Below, one piece after another: positions 48,291-63,239 of a DNA stretch of 64,000 nucleotides. This DNA is from Salarias fasciatus (taxonomy: Eukaryota; Chordata; Actinopteri; Blenniiformes; Blenniidae): assembly GCF_902148845.1 (NCBI RefSeq), contig NC_043763.1, positions 12,577,170 through 12,641,169 of the forward strand. Direction: 5' to 3'. The notes below the pieces were generated by a model. That model had not been told where the DNA came from and did no database searches. It saw only the letters and a program-made list of their open reading frames with translations. The translations under genes and the position numbers were made by a program. The first letter of the stretch is position 1; every line of letters starts with the position of its first letter.

Positions 48291-50011
48291 ACTGATCCAT
48301 CAGAATACACCAACACAGGAGAAAACTGGACGAGAAAAAAGGGAAAAGACATATTCAAATACAAGCAAAATAAACCAGTCCACTAACAGTACTGTTCTCA
48401 AAAAATCACTTAGTTAACCTTTCATTTGTTTAGCTTTGCTCTGATGCACTGCTAAATCTGTTTCACTCTTTCCTCAGGTTTGGAGCCTTGTAGAGTTTCA
48501 GCTGTGATGGAGCTACAGCACCACTGTCAGGAGATTACATGTTGGTGCAAAACATTTCTGAAATGTTGCAGCTTTGTTTTTTGTTTTTTTACAGTTCTTT
48601 TCTGAATAAATTGAGAAACTGGCTTAGAACACAAGTTGATGCACTTTTTAAATCTAATTTAAACTGTAACTGAACATGTGATTCTTGGCAATCATCCTCT
48701 GCATGTTAAACATCAACAGCACTGATAATGTCATGGCAGTATGTGGTCATAGAGATGTATCACGACCACTGAAAAGACCAACAACTCCCAAATTTACCAA
48801 CAGTTCCTAACAGCTCCTGTTGTTTGCTTTTAATTCCCTGCGTTCTTCAGGTCAGCTCCAGTTGGAAGCAGCACACTATCCAGCTGTTTTTGCATACAAC
48901 TGGTTCAAGCACACAAGAGAAGTTGGACTTACTTTTGCGATGCAAGGCTGAATGGAAAGAGAAGCTGGAACATGAGTCAGTGGGAACAACAAACAGAGCC
49001 TTACCTGACTGGTGGCGTGCAGACAGGACTCCCTCTGAACACTAATACGAACGGATGGAGAAGACGACCTCAGCGGAGCGGGGACAACAGGGAAACAGTT
49101 GCCAAGTCAGACTGACGGAGCCGGGCGGCGGCCGAGCTTACATCGGCTTGTCTCTGTGCAGGAGAGAAGAACAGGTGAGGTCAGACTGAAGGAACACTTT
49201 TCACATGAGAGAGACTTACTGTGTTGTTATTAGTCTAATAATGGGGTCTTTGAGCTGTAGGGTGGGACCAAGCTGCTGGAGTAACCTGACATGTTACTCT
49301 ACTGTGACAAATCAAAGAGATAAAACTGGCTTCAGTTCAAATCTTAAAAAAAATTAAACAGTTTTGGCAGTGGCAGATTTTATACAAAAACCCATCAGTT
49401 ATTTTAAATTAGAGCACCTAACTAGTAGTCGGAGAGTAGTGGTTTTATTGTCTATGGATCCCAAGTTATTTTAGGAAGTCCAGAATTCAACCAAAACATA
49501 TTCCCTAAGAGAGTCTTAGTAGTTTAATGAGATGAGGAGTTGCTAGGAGAAAAGCACAATATTTTTTTGAAATAGCACTCAAATTAGAAAACTATTTTCA
49601 GAATAGTCCTCTGCTCTTAGAAAGAGGGGGTGTAATACAATTCCAGTTGTCTTACTTCTCAGATAAAAATTGGAATTTCCTTCATTGCTAAACTGTTACA
49701 TTATTAACAATCCATTATCTATCATCATAAACTCCTTTTAGACCACAAAACTCCTGTAGAAACACTTGTTTTGATCTGCTTTAAGAAAATTCATTCATTA
49801 ATTATGGGGCACAGTTTATTTTTCATCTCTGTGCTCTTTAGCACAACACAGAAGTCAGCACATACAACCAAAACACACCTGGCGTACTTCACTGTGAGTG
49901 TTTCACCACCATGTCTCTCTGCCTGTCACCCTCTCTCTCCAGAGGAGAGTCCTGCTTTAATTACTCCTACTGAGGAGCAGCAGAGATTCAGGTCTGTAAT
50001 TAGGGCTTTTG

Positions 50012-50014
<3 letters not shown>

Positions 50015-50044
<30 letters not shown>

Positions 50045-50071
50045 AAGAGAGAGAGAGAGAGAGAGAGAGAG
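50015..50071. repeat. Compound GT-GA microsatellite
   Basis: GT array at 50015-50043 followed directly by a GA array at about 50046-50071. Confidence 0.93.
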
Positions 50072-52097
50072 GATTACAAATGCCTGATAAAAACTTTGTG
50101 GCTGCCCACTCAGTGGCCTTCACTTGATTATTTCCCAACCAAATCCTCATTCAGGATCCCCTTCCTAATCTTAGTCCTGAACTCAAACTTCAACCCCAAA
50201 TTTGAAAACATATGGCTCCAATTTTGAGGTAGTTTGTCAAAACTCCCCCCAGTTAATCTAAACCTTTTCCTGTTTGACTGTACCAGAGATTTCGATCCTG
50301 CTCTTTCAGATGTATTCTTTGTTACCATTTTTATATTGCATTGGCTGCTCTGATGTGCAGCAGGCACGATGTAGCATGCTCCACGAAACTGAAGCACTTT
50401 CTGCGACTTTTGTCAACAAAGTGCTCTCATACACTCAGAGATGAATGTTTCATAAGCTGATCCGGTGGAGTCACTTGGCGGTGGTGATGCACAGCTAAAC
50501 CACTTAGTTCTCAAGTCACAAGTGCTTTGATTCATTCAGCCTGTTGATTTTTCAAACTTTCTGCAATCCAGAGAGGAGAAAGCATATAGCATCTCTCTAA
50601 AAGAAAAGAAGACAGCAGAGGCACAAATTTCTGCCTCGGATCGCCGCTCTCCTCTCCCAACAGGAAAGCAATTCTTGGAAAGCAAGGCGCACAAAAACCA
50701 AACATCACAGTGAGGCAGTGGCTTCTATCTGCCTGGACCAGGAAACGTCAACCAGAGCCGGACAGGCCTGAGGGGGAAACTAGCGAAGCCGACCGAGCAG
50801 CGAGCGCAGCGAGCCTCTCAAGACGCGCAGAAACGCATCAATCCTTATTGATCCCAGCAGCTCGCGAGCGCCGATCGGGCCTCCAGCGCGCGGCCACGTC
50901 CGCTGCTACAGGCCCCGCTCGCCGCTCCGCCGCGTGAAAACACAATGCGGGCATTTTGATGGATAGAACAGCGTGTCCTCTCTCTCCCATGGCTATCCAC
51001 GCACCGCACACACACGCGTACACACACACACGGCAGCATACACACGCATACGCACGGGCGCGCAGGCACAGGCAGACCTTGTGCACATATCAAAGATATT
51101 CTCCCGAGCAGGGAGCAGACTAGACTGCTCCAGCTCTGCAAATAGGCCCCGATTGTTAGCCGTGGGAGCTGGGTGGTGACATGTTTGGAGGGAGGCAGGC
51201 TCCAGCAGCCAGTATAAACCCATCCAGCGGCGATGGGCACGAGACCGGAGCGCATGCCATTATGTTCCGCTATTATGCAAAAAAAAAAAAAAAAAAAAAA
51301 TGAAGGGGGGAAAACGGCCTACACGGACATCCAGCAAGGTCCAGCAACTGTGTGGCTTCTTGCGTCCTCAGAGTCCAGCCGGGCTGTAGGAAATCTTCCA
51401 CTGACCCCGTCCCCGGTCCTCCCCACCCTCTCTGCCGGCGAAGGGCTGGGGAAATCCGGATTCGTGACACTGATGAAGCCCCTCTCCGCTGCAGCCGCCC
51501 TCGGTGACGAGAAGCCGGGGTTGCAGAGGCGCACAGATGCGTTTACGATTATCACACACAGGGAGAAGAGGGGGGGAGAAAAAAATAGCCGAATATCTCC
51601 AAACTCACCTCCGATTGCGCTGTATTGGTGATTTAAAGGGCCAGATCCGCTGGTTTCTCACCCTCTCCGCTCGCTCACTCCCCGTCTTCACCGAGCCAAA
51701 CGCCTCCCCCTCCGCTGCCAGTGTCTGTCCACTCCTCTACCCCCTCCTCCCTCCTTCCTCTCTCCGTCTCCCTCCCTCCATCCGATCCGGTGACAGCTTC
51801 AACCCAGGGGCTCCTAAACAAACATTTCCAAACATTCACACACTCCTGCAGCCATGTGGACCAAAAACACAGTTTGAACACCACATGAATGCGTTTCCAG
51901 TTTGAACCTCAAAGCAAATTGGCTCCAAGTAAATAATCAATACTGGTAATTTCAACGCTTTGATGGAAAGTGTTTGGAGCCTTTTTTCCTATTAAGGAAC
52001 CCCTCAAGAAAAAGCATTTAGCAGATCCAAGCCTTGATTTTACTTATTGTATTTTAATTTCTTGCAAGCAAGTCCATGCAGATAATGTGCAACAGGA

Positions 52098-52140
52098 GAG
52101 CAGCACGGTGGAGCAGCGGTTTGCACTCACACCTGACTTG
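52098..52140 (+). repeat. Short tRNA-like SINE/MITE head fragment
   Basis: AGCACGGTGGAGCAGCGGTT, then TGCACTCACACCT: the first third of the same tRNA-derived head found at 5870-5965. It is followed by unrelated sequence and a short CT run. Confidence 0.45.
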
Positions 52141-53330
52141 ACTTCATTGACATCTCTCTCTCTCTCTCTGCAGACACAAATGCATCCAACTTGATTTGCA
52201 TTCTGTGTTGTGAAGAAACATTTGCAGCCAGTTTCACCAGTTTCACTGCAGGTGCGCTCAAACTGCACAAACAGTCCAAAAACAACAGGTCTGCACATCT
52301 GGATTTGTGTATTTTACAGTAAAACGGGACCTTTTTTTTCCCACAACTCTGGTACTGTGCGTCATGCGGCCACGCGGTGGCGCCGTAGCTCCACCTGCAG
52401 CTCCCCGCTCCTCCGGGGAGGAGTGGGCCTCTCCTTCTATTCCTGGCAGGCTCCGTTTCCACAGAGCTGGACTCCACTCCTCCACACAGAAGCTTAAAGC
52501 GCCGCATCTGCTGCGCGATTATTGGCTGGATGCGGACCGGCTGCGCCGTGCGGGACATTCCCCTGTCTTTGAGGGGGGGAAAAGAAGAGAAACTGGTGGG
52601 ATTTCAGGCGCACTTGACCATGAAACAGTGTCGCTTTACGCATAGCCTGTACATCTGTATGCATGTTTTTTTTCTGGGCTGTATGGAAACCTTTCCTGTT
52701 TGCTTATTATAACCACTGAGAGCTATTTATAACAGGTAGAGTACTGCATTGGCCTCATTTCCAATGATGTGTGAAATTATGCTGATGCATGTACATTTCT
52801 CTTTAATTTCCTCACCTTTTAGCTCCATCTCTCCCCTGTCTCCCTTCCCCCTCCTGTCTGTGCTGTTGAGGAGGCAGTAGGTTACAGCTCTTCATTCTCT
52901 GAGAATTCAGCAGTGGAAGCCCATGAGTCACCGTTTATTAAAGATGCTCCCAGGCTCAGAGAGGTGGCACCCTCCCAACACACACACCCACACACTTCTT
53001 TCTTTTTTTAGCCTGTGCTCACAGGTCCATCCCTGACTGACAGACCCCCAGATGTTCCCACATGCCCACGTGTGTGTGTGTGAGAGAGAGAGAGTGTGCT
53101 GGTCTCATTAGGATCCAGCTGAAAGGTTGCCACGCCGGCCCGGGGGGGTGAAAGTTTTCGGCGCTGCGCGGCCCCGGCAGCAGTCTGGGAGACCTCTGCC
53201 TGTCGTAACGCATCTCTGTCCCCACCAGGGTCACACCACACTGATGCGACAACAGTCGTCAACGTCACAGTCTCCATGGCAACCACGCCGGGCACAGCAT
53301 CCCTGAGCAGATGTTAGAGGGTTCAGAGAG

Positions 53331-53375
53331 AGGAGGAGGAGGAGGAGGAGGAGGAGGAGGAGGAGGAGGAGGAGA
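53331..53375. repeat. GGA microsatellite
   Basis: About 15 GGA units on the plus strand, after a short GA stretch. Confidence 0.93.
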
Positions 53376-54713
53376 GTGCCAAGCCGGCATCTCGGTGTGA
53401 TTTCAGCGTGTGAATTCAGCTACTGTAAAATGGTCTGTACAGTCACCGCTGCCTTCCAAAGAAACACTTTCCCCTTCAGAAATACTGGGATGATGACGAT
53501 AAGCAGGTACGATGTTGAGCCTCGTCTTACTGTAGGTCCTCATTTATAACATCAGTAATAATGCTTTCTTCAAAACCATGATGCAAGTGTTTTACAGTAG
53601 AAACATTTATTATTGGTTGTCTGAGAAATTAGAAGTATTGATTTCGCTATGTGGTTTTGTTGCAAGTATTTTTAAGTGTTCTTTCTTTTTCCCCACAGCA
53701 GTACTTTTTTCTGTAATCAATTTTTTCACTCTACATAATCCCCAGTTTGATGTTTATTTGGTCAAAACAGTTAGAATGTTTAATCTACCAACAGCTTCAA
53801 CATAACACAAAGGTATGATATCAGTGCTGCTCATTATAGGCTGTTATTTTTTTTAAAGAAATGTTTCGAATGAAAACCTAAAACCCCTACACGTTACCTT
53901 TGAAGAACTACAAACAGCACCGTCGGGACAAAGCAGCCAAGTATTACTAAAGTTTAGATTCATCTCATTCCTGCTTGAATCTGAAAGGGAAAAACACTCT
54001 GCCAGCTGAGAAACGTTTTCCTTTTGTATTTGTACAGTTGGTCTGAGGAAGATGCACATTTTTCAGAAAAGCAGAGGGTTTAAGCAAAGCTTAACAGTAA
54101 TGCAATGTTTTTGTCATTGCAGAACAGGAATAATATGGAAGAAGAACTATGTTTATGCACGCCTCGGCAGTGTGCAGCTAAAGGCACCAGTATCGATGTG
54201 CTGAGGTGACTCTGAATGCAGATGGACAGTTTCAAGGACAGAAAACACGCCTCAGTTCACACTTTTATTAGGAAAATCATTTTGCAGATCTGATTATTAT
54301 CATCATCTATATATATATTTATATATATTTATATATGTTAGTTTCAGTTATTCAGAGGATGCATCAGCACAGTATATTTTAATAGGAAGACTATTGCTAG
54401 AATAAATATCTATACATCATAATTAGTGTTTTTTTAAAAAAAAAAAAAAGTCCCAAGAGAGAAAAAAAAGAAAACAAGAAAATCATATACAAAACAAATA
54501 AGTGCGTAAAAGAAACAAACCATTTGCAAAACTGAAGCCGTAAATGCTGCTGAGGAATTTATTTAGAAAATACAAATATGATTCACAGTTTGTGTCCTTG
54601 TTCTCATGCTGGCTGGAATACCAATAGGGACCATGCAGGGATGAAGGGCCAGAGCGACAGGATTGTACCAAGCTGTTTTACCCTCGGAGTCTTGGCTAGA
54701 TGCCCCACTTCAC

Positions 54714-54714
<1 letters not shown>

Positions 54715-54753
<39 letters not shown>
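54715..54753. repeat. 39-bp poly(C) / poly(G) homopolymer
   Basis: 39 consecutive C on the plus strand, an exceptional length for G/C. Length may be unreliable in an assembly. Confidence 0.9.
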
Positions 54754-54754
<1 letters not shown>

Positions 54755-56027
54755 TCTGCAGAAAGCAGCTCGTGAGGATAAGAGGCGATCAGATGTAAAG
54801 GGGTGAGCTGGAGAGTTTAGTTGTGGGGGGGGGGTTTCCTCCGTTTCCGTCCTCCAGCACTGATTTGCTTCGGGTCCTCGGACATGAGGCTCAACTGGAT
54901 GTGAGTGTGACCTGCTTGACCCACGGCTTTCCCTCCACCCGCCGGTGACTGGCTGCTCTGTGTCTCAGTTTTCCATCCTGCTATGGAAGAACACCTGTGA
55001 ACCACACCCGCTCTGCTCTTTAGCAACATGGCCGGCAAGTAAACAAACTGAGGCGAGCTTTTCCCAGGTTTGATATGAAACCTTCTGTGTGCCTGCGTGA
55101 ATGTCTACGGAGGCTCGTCGGCTGGATTTAACGGGTGGGTGTTAAATTAAGAATTGAATAACATGCAGATTTAAAGCTACACACATGATTTACCCATGAA
55201 CAATCCAACTTCAGATCAGTGTTATTGACTCATCTAATTAATAACTCCTGCTACAGTTTTGGGATCCATATCAACATTCCCATTGTTATTCATTTCATAG
55301 CAGATTTCTTCTTTCTAGGTGTTTCTTTCTTGAAGGGAAAAGTCGCAGCACACTTTTGAAAAGCCCAAACATAAAAGTCGGAGTAGCTTTCACGTGACAA
55401 AAACTGTTACTTTTGCTGTCATTGCCTCTGATTGAACATATTGTCTTAACAATAAGAAGAAGAAAATGCGGGCGCCGCCGCCGCCGTAGCGTCCTCTGCG
55501 CCTCATGCTCTCCTCTCACGTCTCTAAAATTTGTAAGTCCTTTGAACATTATTTACAACTATCTACAGTCGGATGTGAGCAAGGTCGCTTTTCAGTCTGT
55601 TCAAGTGCAACCAGCTCACGAATGCACACGTACAAGAAAATGTGAGAAGAAATAAAAAAAAAACAACAACATATTAAGATGGATGTGGAACAAACTTGAG
55701 ATTTGAGGGGGTGGACAGGAGTGATGCTGACAGAGGGGACTGTACAACAGCATGGAGCAGAAAAAAAAAAACAGCCAGTGAGAGAATGAGGCTCCACTGA
55801 CAAGGCCTGTGTGAATGTCGGATGTGTTTCAGTCGGCGTTTCTGTGTTGAGTGTGCGGCCGAGGCCGCCTCGCTCTGCCAGTTTTATCCGCTGTTGTGTT
55901 TCTGCGCGTCTATAAGCGGCGTCTTGTGCAGGATGACTCATGCGTAATGTGTAGGCATTCTCCACAGGAAAGCTTCAAACATCTGACGGACACGTCATTG
56001 GATGGCACAACAAGAACACACAGGCAT

Positions 56028-56028
<1 letters not shown>

Positions 56029-56058
<30 letters not shown>
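56029..56058. repeat. CA microsatellite
   Basis: About 14 CA units flanked by GCATG words on both sides. Confidence 0.93.
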
Positions 56059-56060
<2 letters not shown>

Positions 56061-57431
56061 CATGCAGGCCAGAGTGAAGGAATACAAAAAAAAAAGTGTT
56101 GGAGACACACACGTGCACACAGGCAGCAGCAGTGAATCTGCCCTGGTGATGAACGGGATGAGACAAGCCACGGGAGGACGGGGACAGAGGTGTCCGTCCC
56201 GATTCCTGCCAGCGTTTCACTCACTCAGACCAGAAACTATCAGCTCACACTCCCCACACGCACGAGCACAGCTCAGACCGTACGCAGGCCACGGCTACGG
56301 CCGTTGAACTTCATATTTTTTCGCATGCTGTCTATAAATAGCAGGGCTCCCCTCCCTCACTCCGGCCTGACGTCCACACCGCTCTCGCACGCCGCCGCCA
56401 ACCGCCTCATTGTTTTTCTCTCCCCTGCTGTATCATATTCCACGCAGGGACATGAAGGATGACAGCCTCCCGTTCACGTCAGCACAACAACGCATTGCAT
56501 AAACACGCGCACGCAGTCTGGCGTTTGCGTGGAGCGAACCAGACATGTGGAGCTGATATGAATGCAGAGTGCGCACCTCCACCGGCAGCTACACATCACC
56601 TCAGAACCACGTCAGAAACCTGTTACAAAACCCTTTTTTAAGCATTTTTCTAGTTTAGCTTCAGCGCTTCATATGGCCACATCACAAAGGCTATCACTCC
56701 ATCTATCTGGCATCAGAAGAAAACAAAAAACCCCAAACAAAACAAAAAAAATGAAGAGAAACTTTTACAAGTGTAACTTAAACCTTTGTTGTTTTTTTTT
56801 TTTACATATTTGTTTTTAAAGTTAACATATTAAAAAAGAAGAGTACAAGTGAGCATCCCTGCCATCTAACAGGTAAAGGGTATGTTTACAATGCAGATTT
56901 TTGAGTTTAACAGGACCTCACGTTAGTGCAAAGTACAACACAGCAATAACAATTCAGCTTCGAGAGCAGAAATAAATCAAAAGTAACAGCCATGAAGAGG
57001 AACCTTTAGTTACATATTCACATTTTGCTAGTATTATCTTATCGATAGATCCGAAGAGTGGATGTGTCAAATACAGTATACCATTAAGCTGTATATTACA
57101 GTACATAGCAACACCGAACCTTCTACTGTAACAACATTTCCTGGTTACAAAGGGCTTATTCCCAGAAAGACAGCGGGTACAGTATTTCTTTACATGGGTA
57201 ACATCTTACTTGAAGCTCTGATTACTATTTTATTGATCTACATTATGCTTATTTACAATACCTACACGTCGGAAATAGTATCGTGACGGTCTACGGGCGT
57301 GTTTACTGCAAGTGGGACATTTTACATGGCGCTTAGAAATGAGGCGTAGCTGATTAACAAGCAAGTCTTCAAGTAAAATGTCACCCTAAAGTGCCCAGTT
57401 GTTGATCCTGCTGCACACATGAACACAGACC

Positions 57432-57455
57432 GGGGGGGGGGGGGGGGGGGGGGGG
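57432..57455. repeat. 24-bp poly(G) homopolymer
   Basis: 24 consecutive G on the plus strand. Confidence 0.9.
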
Positions 57456-57679
57456 AGACAGACGGGAACATTTGCTGTGCTTTATCTTTTCCAGAGAGAG
57501 ATGGACACACAGTTAAAAGGGGTTGTCGTCTGTGTCTTTGGGTTTAACAATACAGGAGCAGATTACTCTCCACACGAATTGTTGTTAAAACCGCCTGAGT
57601 GATGGAGAAAAAGTAGACAAATAATCTGGCCTCCCCTCTGCCGTCCTGCGATCCTGCCGGTGGGGGCGGGGAGGGGAGT

Positions 57680-57703
57680 GGGGGGGGGGGGGGGGGGGGG
57701 GGG
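57680..57703. repeat. 24-bp poly(G) homopolymer, second copy
   Basis: 24 consecutive G on the plus strand, preceded by G-rich GGGGCGGGGAGGGGAGT, so the whole 57660-57703 stretch is a strong G-quadruplex candidate. Confidence 0.9.
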
Positions 57704-58235
57704 TTACGTCACATTTACGCTTTTTGCGCGACCACAGCTAACCGGTCACGTCACGATACCCTGTTGTTCAGCAGAACCACAACCTCATTGTGCCTATGTA
57801 CCAGAGGAAAGAAACAAACGGAAACACGGACAGCTACCGAGATATCGTGACGCGGTTTTTCCTCCACGTTCAGCAGCAGAGAATAACCAGTAAAGATGGC
57901 ATTGCACAAAAAAAAAATAAAATAATAATATACATATAAAAAAGACACACACCAAAAAAAAAAAAAAAAAAAAGTACAAGTAGATATGTAGGTAAAAAGT
58001 ATTGTGCTTTTGGATGTCCTGTGTACACTCTGTACAATATTAAGAGCTCCTGTGTTGGGAAAGATGGTGTGTTTATGCACTTTGGACGTACAGTGGAGAG
58101 AAACAGCAGCTCCACATTCTCCAAGCGTGAACATAGAGTTGGCAGAAATATGGCAAATTAAAGTTTGTCTGTCTGTGTGTGCGTGCACGTGTGTGTGCAT
58201 GCATGCATGTTGATGCCGTAAAGTGCAATGTGAGT

Positions 58236-58238
<3 letters not shown>

Positions 58239-58267
<29 letters not shown>
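58239..58267. repeat. GT microsatellite
   Basis: About 14 GT units; another short GT run lies at about 58803-58828. Confidence 0.93.
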
Positions 58268-58268
<1 letters not shown>

Positions 58269-59857
58269 ATGTGTGAGTTAGTTGCATGGATGGATGAATC
58301 TGAATGCATGCTGAGTGTGTAAACACGTGTGTGCCTGAATAGACCTATGAGAGGTAACGTAACAAAACCAACACAGTAAAAAAAAGGAAACAGATTTACA
58401 AAATGTGGTGAATAATGGAGCAAGTTTACATCGACTAACCCCCCCAACCTGACTTTTTTATTCCCCCTGTGTGCTTTTTGTTTGAGGAGGTTTTTTCTTT
58501 AATATATTTAACTTCACATGACATTAAAAAGCATCATCAAGAAAAACCGAAAAGAGAAAAAAAAAGGCAAAAAAACAAACCTTCATATGAAAAGTGCCAA
58601 AGCAAACTGACATTCCTGACCTCAGAGCCCAAAACCATCCCCTCACATCTGACCAGCTTGGTAGTGATTATCCAAGTGTAGCGTCCTTACAGGCAATATA
58701 GACACGCACATCTGTTTTCATGAGAGTCCAGTTTCCTTCCGTCCGGAGTCTTTTTCTGCACTTCATGAGTCTTAAAAGGATTGTTGCGTCACTCCAGTGG
58801 CACGTGTGTGTGTGTGTGTGTGTGTGTGAGTGTGTGCGCCTCACACACAGAGATGATGACGTACGCAGGTGAGTTCATCGTATCGATGGTGTGTGATCAA
58901 TGCAACGAAGCATATTCTTTATCTTCAGAGAGGGACGGTGACGCGGCGCAGACGGGTGAGGCTCTCCAACGAGCCGCCGTGTTTGAGCTTCAGATCTGAG
59001 TCGGCTTCACTCGGTTTCTGATTTGTTAGTCGAGACGGGGAAACGTGGGGACGAGACGGAGCATCGTTGAATGTTCCATGTTTATTTACATCAGAGTCCC
59101 AGTGAGGATGTGGCTGTATTTATTTACTCATATTTTTTTCTTTGACTGCTGTGGTTGGTGTTGTTCATGCCAGCAGTCTCAAACCTTTGAGTCCTGTGTG
59201 TACAAGCATGGCAGACACCTCAGTCTCTTGAAACTGCTTCTACCAGATGAGTGAGCTTAGCTAACGTTGTCGACTCTGTTACATGTACATTACGTTTCTC
59301 TATAGTTGTTATAATAGGGAGTTGGAGGGAGGGGGGCGTATATGCAAAGGATGAGGGTGCTGGGATGCTGAGCGGGGCGCTTAGGCGTGAGCTGAGCAGG
59401 AAACGGGGGGAGGGGAGGGTGTCGAAGCGAGAGAGGATATCAAATGGGCGGTGCGGATCAGAAACCTTGGGTCTTTTCTCGAGGACTGCGGCAGCCTGTG
59501 GTCTTCGCTCTCGTCCAAGTTCTCCGTGAGCTTCCCCCGGCCAGGGTTTTTGGCACTCGGGTGACGCGCGAGTCCGCAGCCTCGCTGTTTCTGAATCCAT
59601 CTGCCTCGTGCGCTTCTCGTTTTTTTTTTTTTTGCTTCGCTCCTCCATATTCTAGCCGCTCTCTCGTCTCCATCCCACTCAGCCGTCTCTCCTTCCTAAA
59701 CAGATGGATGTATGCTGCGAGCGGAGATGGTGCCTGTATGTGAGCTGTGTTTGCCAACGGAGGAGGACATGGATGATGATTCCCAACCTTTCAAACATTT
59801 TTTTTGTTCTTATTGATTCACCTCAGAAGTCTTTCCTCTCCCTCATCCTCCATCTTC

Positions 59858-59860
<3 letters not shown>

Positions 59861-59900
<40 letters not shown>
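59861..59900. repeat. CT/GA microsatellite in the diras1 3' UTR
   Basis: 20 CT units on the plus strand, i.e. a (GA)20 run in the mRNA starting about 40 bases after the diras1 stop codon. Confidence 0.95.
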
Positions 59901-59904
<4 letters not shown>

Positions 59905-59939
59905 TCACCTCCACCTCCCCCGCTCCTCCTCCGCTCGGT

Positions 59940-60745
<806 letters not shown>

Positions 60746-60777
60746 TCTGCCCCGTCAGGCTCAAGACAGTGTTCCAC

Positions 60778-63202
60778 CTGCGGCGTCGAGATCGGGAAGC
60801 ACATCGTCAGAAGCAGGGAGAGGATAGCAGGATGATTTCTAGGAAATGAGGAACCTGTTTTTTTTTAATAACATCCAGACAAGATGCAGCAGATACAGTT
60901 GAGGTGTCGGGACTCAGCCGCGCTCCGCTGGGTTTCAAAACACTCAATATATCCGGACCGACTCGGAGCCAGGGCGCAAATTAGAGAGGATGAGTTTGGA
61001 GTCGCTGCGAGCGTTTCACCTGACGCAGACATTTCCCTAATCAATAGGCCTCGCGGTTTTTCAGTTCCAACCCCCCCCCCACCCAAAAAAAAAAAACCAA
61101 ACAATTCCATCATTTCCTCATTTATCATCTAACTGCAGCAAACTCTGCAAGTGACAACCGCAGAGAACACCGCTCAGAAGAAAAGCCTCCAGAGGGGAGA
61201 CACAGCAACGCGCAGAACACAAAGGAATCCAATACATCACAGACTGAGATGACAGCTTTAAAACATTTACTACAAACCTCTCCAACAAAAAGAAACACAA
61301 CATTACAGCACCTCTGAAAAACACACAGTGAACCGTTTAAGAAATGAACTACGAGCGGACTGAAATGCATGTTTCCATGATATTACGCCCGGACGAGGCA
61401 AGATATCTTCACTGCAGCGCTCTGATGTGGTCCTGACCTTTGATGGATTAAACTGCACATATAAAGGATAACAAAAGACTTGTAGTTTGCTAAATAATCT
61501 AAATAATTAAGACAACTTTACCAGATGGATAAAAACATAAGGAAAGAAAGATCATTTCGATTGATATTTGCTGTATCTTTTATAAAGCTAAAGATGTGGC
61601 AGGAATCCCAATCTTTCCCTTTTAAATTCAGAAAATACAGGTTAATGTATAAAAGGGCTCAAGTTTATTAATTGTTTTGCAAAACTGCTTACATTGCATA
61701 CTTTTTTTCTATCAAATGTTGAAGAATTAAACAAACTACCGCAGAGTCTGTCTTCTTTCTTTTACTTCCTGTGACCAAAACATGCTCATTATTGCATTCA
61801 TCATATTGGTCAAGTGGAAACAATCCAATAGATTGACAGAACTGAAGAAGAAGTCCAACTGAAGCTTAAAACTATGCAGAATCTCATCTGTTAACGTCAA
61901 ACACACACATAGAGGAGTTACATCAGCGGCGGTTCGGAGAGATTTCTGCTGACACTTTGAATGGAAGTGTCACTGGGAGCCCGGATCGATCCCGTCTCGT
62001 AATAGCAGTTTGTGCCGCCGATGGTGCACGGACGTGCAGATATTTTCTTGGCATCCTTCGAGCCTCCTTAGTGCCATCTGAGTGTCATTTAAACAACACA
62101 TTGCTCACTGCGTCCACTGTGTCAACAACAGGTACCAACAGCAGACGGAGCTGTGCAGTGCAGAGCGTCAATACAGGGACTGGGAAAAACACAAAAACAC
62201 ATCAGGACTCTCTTTGTATAACTGGTGGTCTTAGAATATATACATATGAGCACAAAGAGGCTCAAATCTATAGTAAACCAGATGTAAAACAACTCTATAA
62301 ATCTGTCATCGCTGCTTCCTGCAGCTCATGCAGAACAATGTTCTCACAGTCTCTTGCAATCTTTGTAAGTGTCTGCGCATGATTATGCATTGTGTCTGTT
62401 GCATTATTTATCCACTGTCGGTCTAGACTGTAGCTTTAAGGTACCATAATAAGATACTCCTTCAGCTGCGATCACGCCGCTCTCTGAGCTCCAGTCATAA
62501 TGAAACAGTAAATTGACATCAATACCATATGGAATAAGTGGATTTCTGTCACGCTTGCGCTGCAGAAAGCCGCTATTGATGGCGGGGCACCTGTAATTGC
62601 ATCGCTGGGTTCTAGATAATATCAGTCAAGGAGTCGAAAATAAATGGGTGTTCACCGAGTGTCTCTTGAGCTTTATAGTCAGACCTTAAGCGTGGGAGAC
62701 ATGCAAGAGTATTTCCACGGTGAACTCACATCTGTACTTTCATTTTCAGGTGAGCCTGTGCTTCTTCTTTTTTTTTTTTTTTTTTTCCACAAGCCAGCAG
62801 ATTGAAACTCCAGTCTGGTGTTACAGTCCTGTGATGCCTTGAAATGATCGCAAAACCTGAAATAGTGGGTGTCGTCAAATCTCTCAGAGTCTTTCCTGGT
62901 CTGACTGGAAGTTTCAAAATCTCAGAGGTGCAAATAAAATGTGTCTCTTCAGGGAACACAGCAATGAGGCTGCAGTAATGAGAGGCTGTGCCACGAGTTT
63001 AACATAAATAATACAAGTGAAAACATCACGACAGGGCAAAACTGCTTAAAAAAAAAGCCCTGACTGCTCCACACAGCGGTCATCTGCATTGCCTCAAGCT
63101 CTTGGCTTTAATGATGCCTCCAGTTGTGCTGAAGAATTGTGGTCGGAGCTGCCAGAGCTGCTGCACAGTGATTTCTGCTTAGGCCTGCTTAATGTGAGAC
63201 AG

Positions 63203-63239
<37 letters not shown>

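Larger units (their letters stand above)
48291..52700. other. gng7 upstream region with GC-rich candidate promoter
   Basis: No further coding exon found. AT-rich from 48291 to about 50600. Then GC-rich, CpG-bearing DNA at about 50640-51260 and 51350-51720, the best candidate for the gng7 promoter and untranslated first exon. A shorter GC patch at about 52355-52560 contains CCACGCGGTGGCG (52370-52382), a weaker CTCF-like word. A run of 22 A occurs at about 51279-51300. Confidence 0.35.
52701..59860. other. gng7-diras1 intergenic region, rich in simple repeats
   Basis: No coding exon seen on either strand. Part of the right end (about 58450-59939) may be diras1 3' UTR; a minus-strand AATAAA lies at 58457-58462. 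The region is notable for long homopolymers and microsatellites, listed separately. AT-rich TATATATTTATATATATTTA-type sequence lies at about 54305-54340. Confidence 0.4.

Noticed and set aside
49133-49160. 12-base micro-exon upstream of gng7 on the minus strand
   Set aside because: A fair acceptor (cctgcacag) and a donor (gtaagct) enclose only 12 bases. It could be chance, and nothing else supports it.
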